Shown piece by piece: positions 16,894 through 25,601 of a DNA stretch of 64,000 nucleotides (its first letter is position 1; each line of letters opens with the position of its first letter). The position numbers and the translations under genes are program-made. Source of the DNA: Sphaerimonospora sp050942215 (GTDB lineage: Bacteria > Actinomycetota > Actinomycetes > Streptosporangiales > Streptosporangiaceae); the NCBI RefSeq assembly GCF_050942215.1, contig NZ_CP192056.1, positions 496,001 through 560,000 on the forward strand. Reading direction: 5' to 3'. A model generated the notes under the pieces. It saw only the letters and a program-made list of their open reading frames with translations, made no database searches and was not told the DNA's origin.

Positions 16894-19104
16894 TCAGTGG
16901 TCACCGAAGGGTGAGCCGTCCGGCCTGAAGATGTCGATGGGGCCGTTGCCGGGGCCGCGACCACGGCCACGACCGTCTTCGTCGCCGGACGACTCCTTCT
17001 TCTTCGGCTTGGGCGCACATGCCTGGCTGCAGCCGCCGAACCTCGACATGTCCGGCGAGACGAACTTCGAGGCCGGGACGCCCTTGAGCGCGTTCAGGAA
17101 GGTGTCCTTCCAGATCGGGCCGGGGATCGACGCGCCGAAGACCGAGCCGTAATGCCGGCCGCCGATGACCCGGTTGCTCAGCGGATAGCGGACCGGGCCA
17201 CGGGGGTCGCCGAGGCTGACCGCGCCGGCCAGGTCCGGGGTGTAGCCGGCGAACCACACCGTCCGCGACACGTCACCGGTTCCGGTCTTGCCCGCGGCGT
17301 CCCGTCCGATGCCGCCGACTCCGCTCATCGTGCCCTTGGTGAACACGCCCTCGAGGATGTTGCTGGTCGCGTCCGCGATCTCCGGTTCGAGCACCTGCTT
17401 GCACTTGGGCTTGAACGAGGTGACCTTGCCGAACCGGTCGGTGATCTCGGTGATCGCCATCGGTGCGCAGTATTTACCGCGCGCGCCGAGTGCGGCGTAC
17501 GCGGTGGCGAGGGTCACCGGGTCGAGTTCGTTGGCGCCGAGGGTGAAGGTCTGCACCTCGTGCAGCGGCTGGCCGTCGGCGCGCCTGATGCCGAGATCCT
17601 TCGCCGTCTTGATCACGTCGCAGAGGCCGACCTTGCGCTCCAGCGCGAGGAAGAACGTGTTCACCGAGCCCCAGGTGCCGGTCTGCAGGGTCCTGAATCC
17701 GCCGCTGCCCCCTTCGGCGTTGCTCAGCGGCGTCACCGGGTCGCCGACGTTCTGGCCCTTGCAGTTCTTGAAGTCGGAGTAGGCGTTGGCCGTGAACGTC
17801 CCGCCCGTGCTGATGCCGTCGCCGAACTTCATGCCCTTCTTGAGAGCGGTGATCAGGGTGAACACCTTCATGGTCGATCCAGGCTGGAAGCCCGTGCCGC
17901 CGCCGTGCAGGGTGTCGGCGATGACGTTGATCGACATCTCGTTCTTCTTCCGGTTCCGCCCGAAGTTCCGGCTGGCCGCCATCGCCTTGATCGCGCCGGT
18001 GCCGGGTTGGACCAGCGCCTCGGAGGCGACCGGCTTGTCGGACGGGTAGACGTACTTCCTGATCGCCTTCTCGGCGGCCTGCTGCATCTTCCGGTCGAGC
18101 GTGGTCCTGATCGTGAGACCGCCCCTGGCGAGGAACTGCTTCCTCGCCTTCTCCGTCTTGCCGAACTGCGAGTCGTGCTCGATCTCGTTGCGCACGTACA
18201 GGCAGAAGTAGGGGAACTCGCTCTCCTCGCAGCCACCGGGGATCGGCTTGTCCTTGTAGCCCAGCTTCTTCTTCTTGGCCTGCGCGGCCTCTTCCGCCGT
18301 GATGATCTCCAGTTCGGCCATCCGGTCGAGGACGACGTTCCGCCGGGAGAGGAGGCGGTCGCGGAACGACTTGCCCCGGTTGGGGTCGGTGGCGTTGGGA
18401 TCCTGTACGGCTCCGGCCAGCGTCGCCGCCTCGGCCAGGTTCAGCTGGGAGGCGTGCTTGCCGAAGAAGCGCTTGGAGGCGGCCTCGACGCCGTAGGCGC
18501 TGGCGCCGAAGTAGGCGATGTTGAGATAACGGTTGAGGATCTCGTCCTTGGAGTACTTCTGCTCGAGCGCGATCGCGTACCGGATCTCGTTGAGCTTGCG
18601 CCCGACCGTCGGTGCGACGGCGGCGGCCTTCTCCTCGTCGGTCTCCGCCTTGTTGTACAGGACCTGCTTGACGTACTGCTGCGTGATGGAAGAACCGCCC
18701 TGGGTGACCCCGCCGGTGGTGATGTTCTTGACCAGCGCACGGGTCGTGCCCTCGATGTCGAGCGGACCGTGCTGGTAGAAGCGGAAGTCCTCGATGGCCA
18801 CGATGGCCTGCCGCATGATCGGCGCGATCTTGTCCAGGGAGACGGACTCCCGGTTCTCGTAGTAGAACTGGGCGATCGGCTTGCCTGCCGCGTCGAGCAG
18901 GGTGGTCTTCTCGGGCAGCGGGGGCTCGTCGAGCTCCTCCGGCCCGATGTGCAGAGCGTCGATGCCGGACTTAGCCGTCATGCCCGCTCCGCCGACCGCG
19001 GGCAGCGCGATCGCGGCCGTCAGCACTCCCGCCACCACAGCGGCGGCGGCGAGCTTGAGGACGTTGCCGGCGGCCGAACCTTTGGCTTTGCCTTGAGCTT
19101 GCAC
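16894..19104 (-). CDS. bifunctional class A penicillin-binding protein
   Basis: 736 residues. A cytoplasmic basic start and one transmembrane anchor (about 15-40) precede a GT51 transglycosylase domain (about 70-250: catalytic Glu105 in AIEDFRFYQH, GGSSITQQYVKQ). A transpeptidase domain follows (about 340-680), with the active-site SxxK at Ser410 (GSTMKVF), SVN and KTGTGD. The C-terminus ends in a Lys/Gly/Arg-rich tail. It polymerises and cross-links peptidoglycan at the outer face of the membrane. Orthologous to the PonA2 group by neighbourhood: divergent from wblA/whiB4, as in mycobacteria. Confidence 0.95.
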   Translation of the reverse strand: MQAQGKAKGSAAGNVLKLAAAAVVAGVLTAAIALPAVGGAGMTAKSGIDALHIGPEELDEPPLPEKTTLLDAAGKPIAQFYYENRESVSLDKIAPIMRQAIVAIEDFRFYQHGPLDIEGTTRALVKNITTGGVTQGGSSITQQYVKQVLYNKAETDEEKAAAVAPTVGRKLNEIRYAIALEQKYSKDEILNRYLNIAYFGASAYGVEAASKRFFGKHASQLNLAEAATLAGAVQDPNATDPNRGKSFRDRLLSRRNVVLDRMAELEIITAEEAAQAKKKKLGYKDKPIPGGCEESEFPYFCLYVRNEIEHDSQFGKTEKARKQFLARGGLTIRTTLDRKMQQAAEKAIRKYVYPSDKPVASEALVQPGTGAIKAMAASRNFGRNRKKNEMSINVIADTLHGGGTGFQPGSTMKVFTLITALKKGMKFGDGISTGGTFTANAYSDFKNCKGQNVGDPVTPLSNAEGGSGGFRTLQTGTWGSVNTFFLALERKVGLCDVIKTAKDLGIRRADGQPLHEVQTFTLGANELDPVTLATAYAALGARGKYCAPMAITEITDRFGKVTSFKPKCKQVLEPEIADATSNILEGVFTKGTMSGVGGIGRDAAGKTGTGDVSRTVWFAGYTPDLAGAVSLGDPRGPVRYPLSNRVIGGRHYGSVFGASIPGPIWKDTFLNALKGVPASKFVSPDMSRFGGCSQACAPKPKKKESSGDEDGRGRGRGPGNGPIDIFRPDGSPFGDH

Positions 19105-19195
19105 GGTACAAGCCTACGTGGAAGTCAAGGCTCTCCAGCCACCGGCTCAACGGACTTCCATCAGGTCACAGGGGAGAGGACTAGTCATTCCCGGC

Positions 19196-19219
19196 CACAT
19201 GGCCTGACTTGACCATGTG
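19196..19219. promoter_or_regulatory. inverted repeat upstream of wblA
   Basis: CACATGG and CCATGTG are separated by 10 bp in the 258-bp gap between the PBP and wblA starts. The right half overlaps a TTGACC that could serve as a -35 box toward wblA. A dimeric regulator bound here could control wblA or both divergent genes. Confidence 0.45.
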
Positions 19220-19362
19220 AGAATTTGGTCCCCCCGGGGACTGTCGTCTCGATCGTCTGGTTGCGTACGTTCTCCTCTGCGGCAACTGCAAACAAGGAGG
19301 CTCGACGCCCGCGCCCGTCGGCCGAAATGACGACTGACCACCTAAGGGGAGTGGGGTCGAAC

Positions 19363-19659
19363 ATGTGGATCACGGATTGGACCTCCCGTGCCGCCTGCCG
19401 AGGAACGGATCCTGACGCTCTCTTCGTGCAAGGCGCCGCACAGAACCGTGCAAAGATGATTTGTCGGGGATGCCCTGTCCGTACGGAGTGCCTCGCCGAT
19501 GCGTTGGACCACCGCATCGAGTTCGGCGTCTGGGGCGGGATGACGGAACGGGAACGCCGTGCGCTGCTGAGGCGCCGGCCCGAGGTGACCTCCTGGCGTG
19601 AGCTGCTCGAGGCGGCCAAGGAGGAGTACGAGCGAGCCAACGAGCTGATCGCCGGCTGA
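19363..19659 (+). CDS. wblA: WhiB-family iron-sulfur regulator WblA (WhiB4 type)
   Basis: 98 residues from ATG 19363, giving the usual short N-terminus (MWITDW); the frame is open further upstream but lacks homology. Four cluster-binding cysteines are present (Cys12, Cys34, Cys37, Cys43 in CRGCPVRTEC), with the FGVWGGMTERERRALLRRR turn and basic region for DNA binding. The AAQNRAK segment is characteristic of the WblA/WhiB4 group. These proteins hold a [4Fe-4S] cluster that senses oxygen or NO and control sporulation, antibiotic production and oxidative-stress genes. The neighbouring PBP and ArsA-like ATPases match the known context. Confidence 0.95.
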   Translation: MWITDWTSRAACRGTDPDALFVQGAAQNRAKMICRGCPVRTECLADALDHRIEFGVWGGMTERERRALLRRRPEVTSWRELLEAAKEEYERANELIAG

Positions 19660-19703
19660 TGGCCGCGGCCGGGTAGGCCGGTCGCCGCCGGACCGGGCGG
19701 CGA

Positions 19704-20906
19704 TCAGGCCGACCGGCTGACGGAGCTCGCTCCGTTCGACGACAGGAGCTGCCCGATCTGGCGGAGTCCCGCCAGATCGTGCACATCCTCCGGCATCGCG
19801 GGGACCCGGGTCACCGGGACCATCGGATGGACCGAGGTGAAGTGCTCCTGCTCCCGCTCCTCGCGGGCGGCGAGCTGCATCCGTCGCGCGTGCAGCCGCA
19901 GCACGGCGGCGGTCAGCGCGTGCTCGCCGTTGGACTCCAGGTCCTCTGCCGCCGCACAGCTCCGCGCCGCGGACAGCGAAGCGGCAGGCGTACGGTGCAC
20001 CCGGTTGACGACCAGCCCGGCGAGCGGCATGCCCTCCTCGGCCAGCCGTTCCACGAAGTAGGATGCCTCGCGCATCGCGTCGCGCTCCGGCGTGGCGACG
20101 ACGAGGAAAGCCGTGCCGGGGGCCTGAAGGAGCCGGTACGTCTGCTCGGCCCGCTGGCGGAAGCCGCCGAAGACGGCGTCGAGCGCGGACACGAACATCT
20201 GGATGTCCTTCAGCACCTGGGCCCCCAGGACCTTGGTCAGTATGCCGGCGACCATGCCGAAGCCCGCGTTGAGCAGCTTGAACGCGCTGCGACCGCCGAC
20301 CTTGGCCGGGGCCATGAGGATGCGGATGAGCCGTCCGTCCAGGAACCGGCCGAGCCGCTCGGGGGCGTCGAGGAAGTCCAGCGCCGATCGCGAGGGCGGC
20401 GTGTCCACGACGATCAGGTCCCAGTCGCCGGAGCGGCGGAGCTGGCCGAGCTTCTCCATCGCCATGTATTCCTGAGTGCCGGAGAAGCTGGACGATAGGG
20501 ATTGATAAAAGGGATTTGTCAAGATTTGGCGGGCTCGTTCGGGGTCGGCGTGCGCTTCGATGATCTCGTCGAAGGTCCGCTTCATGTCGAGCATCATCGC
20601 GTGCAGCTCACCCCCTTCCCGGCAGGCGCCGTCCAGGTCGCAGCCGTCGACCCGGCGCGGGGTGTTGTCGAGCTCGGTGAGACCCATGGCCTGGGCCAGC
20701 CGCTTGGCCGGGTCCACCGTCAGCACGACCACGGACCGGCCGCGCTCGGCAGCGCGCAACCCGAGGGCGGCGGCCGTCGTGGTCTTGCCGACGCCGCCGG
20801 ACCCGCAGCACACGATGATCCGGGTGCCGGGATCATCCAGCATCGCGTCGATGTCCAGCGACGGAGGCGTCCTGGTCACAGCCCAACCTCTCTCGAAGGC
20901 GCTCAT
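19704..20906 (-). CDS. ArsA-like anion-transporting ATPase family protein, second of pair
   Basis: 400 residues. It has a deviant P-loop GSGGVGKTTTAAALG at about 35-49, the switch VVVLTVDPAKRLAQAMGL and a Walker B-like LIVVDTPPSRSALDFLD. It belongs to the ArsA/Get3 class of the SIMIBI ATPases. Its start overlaps the stop of the upstream ATPase gene by 4 bp, so the two are translated together and probably act as a heterodimer. In mycobacteria the equivalent pair lies beside whiB4. A role in tail-anchored protein or envelope stress handling has been proposed for relatives; arsenite transport is unlikely as no arsB or arsR is nearby. Confidence 0.9.
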   Translation of the reverse strand: MSAFERGWAVTRTPPSLDIDAMLDDPGTRIIVCCGSGGVGKTTTAAALGLRAAERGRSVVVLTVDPAKRLAQAMGLTELDNTPRRVDGCDLDGACREGGELHAMMLDMKRTFDEIIEAHADPERARQILTNPFYQSLSSSFSGTQEYMAMEKLGQLRRSGDWDLIVVDTPPSRSALDFLDAPERLGRFLDGRLIRILMAPAKVGGRSAFKLLNAGFGMVAGILTKVLGAQVLKDIQMFVSALDAVFGGFRQRAEQTYRLLQAPGTAFLVVATPERDAMREASYFVERLAEEGMPLAGLVVNRVHRTPAASLSAARSCAAAEDLESNGEHALTAAVLRLHARRMQLAAREEREQEHFTSVHPMVPVTRVPAMPEDVHDLAGLRQIGQLLSSNGASSVSRSA

Positions 20907-21937
20907 GCCGCGCCCTGTGCGCGCAGGGCCTCGGCGAGTTCGTACAGCCCGGCCAGATCGGCGCCGTCGGGCAGCAGCGGCAGGTCGTAGCGCGGCGTGC
21001 CGACGGAGGCCAGCGTCTCGCGCTCCTGGTTTTCGAGCTCGACCCGCCGGGCGTGCTCGGCGATCTCCTTGGCCAGGGCCTCGGCCAGCGGCCCGGCGTC
21101 CCCCGTCCGTTCGGCCAGCCCGGACGCCTTCAGCCCGGCGGCGAGCTCCGCCGTGTCGAACCGGCCCTGGAAGGCGGCCTCCAGCGCCGTGTCGGGCAGG
21201 CCGGCGGGCCGGACCATGTTGATGAAGATCCCGCCGACCGGCAGCTTCGTCTCGCGCAGCTCGGCGATGCCGTCGAGCGTCTCCTGGACCGGCATCTCCT
21301 CCAGTAAAGTCACGAAGTGCACCGCGGTCTCCGGCGAGGTGAGGACGCCCCGCACCAGATCGGCGTGGTGCCGGATGGGGCCGACCCGGGCCAGACCGGC
21401 GATCTCCTGGGTGACGTTGAGGAAACGCACGATCCGTCCGGTCGGCGGCGCGTCCATCACGACCGCGTCGTACACCCGGGCGCCGGTCCGGGGATCGCGT
21501 CGCCGCACCGCCTCGCTGGTCTTGCCGGTGACCAGAACGTCGCGCAGACCGGGGGCGATGGTCGTGGCGAAGTCGACCACGCCGATGCGGGTCAGTGCCT
21601 TGCCCATGCGCTTCATCCCATAGAACATCTCGAGGTAGTCGAGCATCGCCGCCTCGGGATCGATCGCCAGCGCGTACACGTCCCCGCCGTCCGGGGCCAC
21701 CGCGATCTTCCGCTCCTCGTACGGCAGCGGGGGCAGATCGAAGATCTGGGCGATGCCCTGACGGCCCTCCACCTCCACCAGCAGGACCTTGCGGCCCCCG
21801 GCGGCCAGGGCGAGCGCGAGCGCCGCCGCGACGGTGGTCTTGCCCGTCCCGCCCTTACCGCTCACGACGTGCAGCCGCACGCCTTCCCAGTCGGTGTCCT
21901 GAGCGTCCCGAGTGCCCATGTCTCGAAGGCTACCCAA
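20903..21937 (-). CDS. ArsA-like ATPase family protein, first of pair
   Basis: 344 residues from ATG 21937; an in-frame ATG at 21919 is an equally plausible start. The P-loop reads SGKGGTGKTTVAAALA at about 26-41, followed by LLVEVEGRQGIAQ and the Walker B-like VVMDAPPTGR. This copy retains the intra-dimer lysine of the deviant Walker A (K-G-G-T-G-K-T), while its partner has S-G-G-V-G-K-T. The different motifs support a functional heterodimer. It is the first gene of the two-gene operon. Confidence 0.9.
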   Translation of the reverse strand: MGSLRDMGTRDAQDTDWEGVRLHVVSGKGGTGKTTVAAALALALAAGGRKVLLVEVEGRQGIAQIFDLPPLPYEERKIAVAPDGGDVYALAIDPEAAMLDYLEMFYGMKRMGKALTRIGVVDFATTIAPGLRDVLVTGKTSEAVRRRDPRTGARVYDAVVMDAPPTGRIVRFLNVTQEIAGLARVGPIRHHADLVRGVLTSPETAVHFVTLLEEMPVQETLDGIAELRETKLPVGGIFINMVRPAGLPDTALEAAFQGRFDTAELAAGLKASGLAERTGDAGPLAEALAKEIAEHARRVELENQERETLASVGTPRYDLPLLPDGADLAGLYELAEALRAQGAA

Positions 21938-21968
21938 GGGCCGTGTGGGGATTCGCGGCGGTCTCCGC

Positions 21969-22117
21969 CGTGTCTGTTGCGGTACGGCCGTGTCTGCTGC
22001 GGTGCGGCTGTGTCTGTTGCGGTACGGTCCGGCTCCCGGTTGGGTATGGAATGCCTGTCACCACGGCCCTGTTCGGCGATCGGCATTCGGTGTTCGGTGT
22101 TCGGTGTTCGGTGTTCG
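21969..22117. repeat. two short tandem-repeat blocks before the SPFH gene
   Basis: Three 20-bp units (CGTGTCTGTTGCGGTACGGC and variants) run from 21969 to 22028. After 57 bp come four perfect 7-bp units TTCGGTG (22086-22113) and part of a fifth. They fill most of the gap between the divergent ATPase and SPFH genes, so they lie where both promoters are expected. Copy number is likely to vary between strains. Confidence 0.85.
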
Positions 22118-22154
22118 GCAATCGCGATCGGCAAGCGGCATAGGAGGTCCACCC

Positions 22155-23132
22155 ATGGAGTCGGTGCTGTCAGCGTTAATCGTCGTCCTGGGCGTTCTCC
22201 TGCTCGTCGCCGTGGCACGTGGCGTACGCGTCGTGCAGCAGTTCGAGACGGGCATCGTCTTCCGGCTGGGCCGGATCCAGCCGAACGTACGGGGCCCCGG
22301 CCTGCATCTGATCGTGCCGATCGTCGACCGGATGCAGAAGGTGAACATGCAGATCGTCGCGATGGGGGTGCCGGCGCAGGACGGCATCACCCGCGACAAC
22401 GTCTCGGTCCGGGTCGACGCGGTGGTCTACTTCCGGGTGATCGACCCGATCAAGGCGGTCGTCAACGTGCAGAACTACCTGTTCGCCGTGTCGCAGGTGG
22501 CCCAGACCTCGCTGCGGTCGGTGATCGGTCAGTCGGAGCTCGACCATCTCCTGTCCGATCGCGACACGCTCAACGCCAGGCTCAGGTCGGTGATCGACGA
22601 GCCGACCGAGGGCCCGTGGGGCATCCGCATCGAGCGGGTCGAGATCAAGGATGTGGCGCTGCCGGACGGCATGAAGCGCTCGATGTCGCGTCAGGCCGAG
22701 GCCGAGCGGGAGCGCCGCGCGCGCATCATCACCGCCGACGGCGAGTTCCAGGCGTCCAAGCGGCTCGCCGCCGCGGCACGTCAGATGTCGTCGGACCCGG
22801 CCGCGCTGCAGCTTCGCATGCTGCAGACGGTGGTGGAGGTGGCCGCCGAGAAGAACAGCACGCTCGTCATGCCGCTGCCCGTCGAGATGCTGCGCTTCTT
22901 CGACCGGATGGCCCCGGCCTCATCGACCGCGGCCACGCCGGCGGCTGCCTCATCGGCGGACGAGTCCGGCTCCGCCGTACCCGAGGGCTCGCCCGAGCAG
23001 GAGCCCGAGCCACTGGAGGAGGCGATCCGGGAGCTTCCCTCGGTCGAGTCGCCGGACATTCCGCTCACCGGGCAGCGGATCGAGCCGCCCGCATGGCAGC
23101 ACCACCGTACGGCCGGCGGCGGAGGCGTGTGA
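22155..23132 (+). CDS. SPFH/band 7 domain membrane protein (slipin type)
   Basis: 325 residues from ATG 22155 with AGGAGG at 22142-22147. An N-terminal transmembrane segment (about 4-22) precedes an SPFH domain of about 180 residues: QFETGIVFRLGRI, GPGLHLIVPIVDRM, TRDNVSVRVDAVVYFRV and IEIKDV-like RVEIKDVALPDGM. A predicted coiled region with AEAERERRARII follows, then a Pro/Glu-rich tail. SPFH proteins scaffold membrane microdomains and often act with NfeD-type proteins, but no nfeD is adjacent. It starts a co-directional run with DUF4177, RidA, Nudix and MBL genes. Confidence 0.9.
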   Translation: MESVLSALIVVLGVLLLVAVARGVRVVQQFETGIVFRLGRIQPNVRGPGLHLIVPIVDRMQKVNMQIVAMGVPAQDGITRDNVSVRVDAVVYFRVIDPIKAVVNVQNYLFAVSQVAQTSLRSVIGQSELDHLLSDRDTLNARLRSVIDEPTEGPWGIRIERVEIKDVALPDGMKRSMSRQAEAERERRARIITADGEFQASKRLAAAARQMSSDPAALQLRMLQTVVEVAAEKNSTLVMPLPVEMLRFFDRMAPASSTAATPAAASSADESGSAVPEGSPEQEPEPLEEAIRELPSVESPDIPLTGQRIEPPAWQHHRTAGGGGV

Positions 23133-23175
23133 TCCCACCCACGGACCGGGGAAATCGCTCGCTACTCTTGGCCCC

Positions 23176-23331
23176 ATGACCAAATGGGAGTACGTCACAG
23201 TGCCGCTGCTCGTGCACGCCACGAAGCAGATTCTGGATAACTGGGGTGAGGACGGCTGGGAGCTGGTCTCGGTCATCCCCGGCCCCAACCCCGAGCAGCT
23301 GGTCGCATACATGAAGCGAGCCAAGTCATGA
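23176..23331 (+). CDS. DUF4177 small protein
   Basis: 51 residues beginning MTKWEYVTVPLL and containing NWGEDGWELVSVIPG, the signature of DUF4177. The family is of unknown function. The stop codon overlaps the RidA start (ATGA), so the two are coupled. The same small gene precedes ridA in mycobacteria, which supports it being real despite its size. Confidence 0.85.
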   Translation: MTKWEYVTVPLLVHATKQILDNWGEDGWELVSVIPGPNPEQLVAYMKRAKS

Positions 23332-23795
23332 GTGCGGGAAGCCCGGAGGAGCGCCTCGCCGAGCTCGGCCTGACCCTGCCCGACGTCGTCCCCCCGGTCG
23401 CCGCCTATCTGCCGGCGGTCAGGACGGGCGACCACGTCTACACGTCCGGCCAGATTCCGGTGGTGGACGGCAAGCTCGGCGTCACCGGCAAGGTCGGGGC
23501 CGAGGTCTCGGCCGAGGAAGCGAAGGAACTGGCCAGCATCTGCGCGCTCAACGCGATGGCGGCCCTCAAGTCCGTGGTCGGCGACCTGTCCAAGGTCGTG
23601 CGGATCGTGAAAGTCGTCGGATTCGTGGCGAGCGCGCCCGACTTCACCGGGCAGCCCGCGGTCGTGAACGGCGCGAGCGAACTGCTCGGGGAGGTGTTCG
23701 GCGACGCCGGCCGGCACGCCAGGAGCGCGGTGGGCGTGGCCGCGCTGCCCCTCGACGCCCCGGTCGAGGTGGAGCTCATCGCCGAGGTCCGCTGA
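23328..23795 (+). CDS. RidA-family enamine/imine deaminase-like protein
   Basis: 155 residues, single YjgF/RidA domain: AYLPAVRTGDHVYTSGQIP, LNAMAALKSVVGDLSKVVRIVKVVGFV, RSAVGVAALPLDAPVEVE. RidA proteins hydrolyse reactive enamine or imine intermediates made by PLP enzymes. The last motif usually contains an R-x-x-V block with a catalytic Arg; here RSAVGV keeps the Arg. The longer 155-residue form with the LPDVVPPVAAY start is common in actinobacteria and its activity is less certain than that of true RidA. Confidence 0.88.
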   Translation: MSAGSPEERLAELGLTLPDVVPPVAAYLPAVRTGDHVYTSGQIPVVDGKLGVTGKVGAEVSAEEAKELASICALNAMAALKSVVGDLSKVVRIVKVVGFVASAPDFTGQPAVVNGASELLGEVFGDAGRHARSAVGVAALPLDAPVEVELIAEVR

Positions 23796-23919
23796 CCGTC
23801 GAGCCGACGGACAGGACTTACCAGGGATGCGGGCGGGACCGACATTGCGCCGGTGCGGACCCATGGGGAAGTATCGGAACGGTTAACCGAATTTCGTTCT
23901 GTTTCGGAGAAGACCCCGC

Positions 23920-24795
23920 ATGAGGATTCCGCTGCCGCAGGAGTTCGGGGAGCGGGCTCGCGAGATCCTCGCCGGCCGTGCCGCCCCCGCCCGCGCCCAT
24001 GACGCCGCCACCGTGGTGCTGCTCCGGGACGCCCCCCTTGAGGCGTACCTGCTGCGCCGCAAGGCCACGATGGCCTTCGCCGCGGGGGCGTACGTGTTCC
24101 CCGGGGGCTCGGTCGACCCCCGTGACTCCGATCGCGTCGTGGCGTGGGCGGGGCCCTCGCCGGCCGAGTGGGCGGCCGTGTTCGGCGCCGATGAGGCCAC
24201 GGCCCGCGGCCTGGTGTGCGCCGCCGTACGGGAGACCTTCGAGGAGTCCGGCGTCCTGCTCGCCGGGCCCGACCCGGCGACCGTCGTGGCCGACACGACC
24301 GGGGACGACTGGGAGGCCGACCGCCTGGCGCTGATCGGGCGGACGCTCTCGTTCGCCGAGTTCCTCGAGCGCCGCGGTCTCGTGCTGAGGGCCGACCTGC
24401 TCAAGGCGTGGGCGCACTGGATCACCCCGGAGATCGAACCCAGACGGTACGACACCAGGTTCTTCGTGGCGGCGCTCCCGCCGGGGCAGCGCACCCGCGA
24501 CGTGGGCGGTGAGGCGGACCGGGTCGTCTGGCTGAGCCCGCGATCCGCTCTCGACGCGGCCGTGACGGGGGAGGTGTTCCTCATGCCGCCGACCAGTCGC
24601 ACCTTGCTGGAAATGTCGGAATTCGACGCGGTCGCCGAGGTGTTCGCGGCCGAGCGGAGGATCAGCACCATCCAGCCCGCCGCCGCAGAGGTGGACGGAC
24701 GGCTCGTCCTGGTCTTCCCCGAGGGCGCCGGCCCAGGCATCCCGTCCGGCCCTGGCATCCCGACCGGCCCAGGCGGGGAGAAGGAGAGGTCATGA
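23920..24795 (+). CDS. Nudix hydrolase with an extended Nudix box
   Basis: 291 residues. The domain starts near residue 28 (AATVVLLRD). FPGGSVDPRDSD is separated from AAVRETFEESGVLL by an insertion of about 40 residues, so the Nudix helix residues (R-E-T-F-E-E-S-G) are intact but the loop is long, as in NUDT19-like enzymes. Substrates of that group include CoA derivatives; here it is not known. The tail has a GPGIPSGPGIPTGPG repeat. The stop overlaps the next start (ATGA). Confidence 0.88.
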   Translation: MRIPLPQEFGERAREILAGRAAPARAHDAATVVLLRDAPLEAYLLRRKATMAFAAGAYVFPGGSVDPRDSDRVVAWAGPSPAEWAAVFGADEATARGLVCAAVRETFEESGVLLAGPDPATVVADTTGDDWEADRLALIGRTLSFAEFLERRGLVLRADLLKAWAHWITPEIEPRRYDTRFFVAALPPGQRTRDVGGEADRVVWLSPRSALDAAVTGEVFLMPPTSRTLLEMSEFDAVAEVFAAERRISTIQPAAAEVDGRLVLVFPEGAGPGIPSGPGIPTGPGGEKERS

Positions 24796-25583
24796 GCGGC
24801 CTGCGCATCCCCGTGGACGGGCCGGACGGCTCGGGTACGGCACACGCGACCAACATCCTGGCCCCCAACGCGTCGCCGATGACGCTGGACGGCACGAACA
24901 CCTGGATCCTGGGCCGGGGTGAGAGCGTGCTCGTCGTGGACCCGGGACCGGACGACGAGGCCCATCTCAGGCGGGTGGCCGGCCATCTCGGCGAGCGACG
25001 GGTGGCCGCGATCCTGCTCACGCACGGCCACCGCGATCACAGTGGCGGCGCCGCGAGGTTCGGCGAGTTGGTCGGCGCCCCGGTGCGGGCCCTCGATCCC
25101 CGGCACCGGCTGGGCGACGAGGGGCTCGGCGACGGCGACGTCCTCACCGTCGACGGCCTGGAGGTCCGGGTGGTCGGCACCCCCGGCCACTCGTTCGACT
25201 CGCTCTGCTTCTGGCTGTCCCAGGACCGGGCGATGCTCACGGGGGACACCATCCTCGGCCGGGGCACGACGGTGATCGCCTCCGACGGGAACCTGGCGGA
25301 CTATCTGCGCAGTCTCGACAAGCTGAGGTCGAGCGCCGAGACGCTGGAGGCCGCGGCGCTGCTGCCGGGGCACGGGCCGGTGCTGCCCGACCCGATCGGG
25401 GCGATCGACGGTTACATCGCCCACCGGAGGCGGCGGTTGGACCAGATCCGCCAGGCCGTACGGGATGGGGCGAGGGACGCCGGTGAGATCGTCGAGATGA
25501 TCTACGCGGACGTCGACAGGTCGCTGTGGCCGGCCGCTCGGGCGTCCGTCGCGGCCCAGCTCGACTATCTCAAGAACCTGTGA
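24792..25583 (+). CDS. MBL-fold metallo-hydrolase (LACTB2 type)
   Basis: 263 residues. The metal-binding motif THGHRDHSGG lies at about 77-86, further ligands are in GTPGHSFDSL and GDTILG, and GHGPV comes later. The short C-terminal helical region (HRRRRLDQIRQAV) matches the winged-helix-like tail of LACTB2-type hydrolases, which are often endoribonucleases. It is coupled to the preceding Nudix gene by a 4-bp overlap. Convergent with crp, 18 bp away. Confidence 0.9.
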   Translation: MSGLRIPVDGPDGSGTAHATNILAPNASPMTLDGTNTWILGRGESVLVVDPGPDDEAHLRRVAGHLGERRVAAILLTHGHRDHSGGAARFGELVGAPVRALDPRHRLGDEGLGDGDVLTVDGLEVRVVGTPGHSFDSLCFWLSQDRAMLTGDTILGRGTTVIASDGNLADYLRSLDKLRSSAETLEAAALLPGHGPVLPDPIGAIDGYIAHRRRRLDQIRQAVRDGARDAGEIVEMIYADVDRSLWPAARASVAAQLDYLKNL

Positions 25584-25601
25584 GTCCCGGCCGGGGCCGG
25601 C

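Noticed and set aside
17152..19212. 686-aa open frame antisense to the PBP gene
   Set aside because: Shadow frame; low-complexity Val/Gly/Asp/Leu composition and no motifs.
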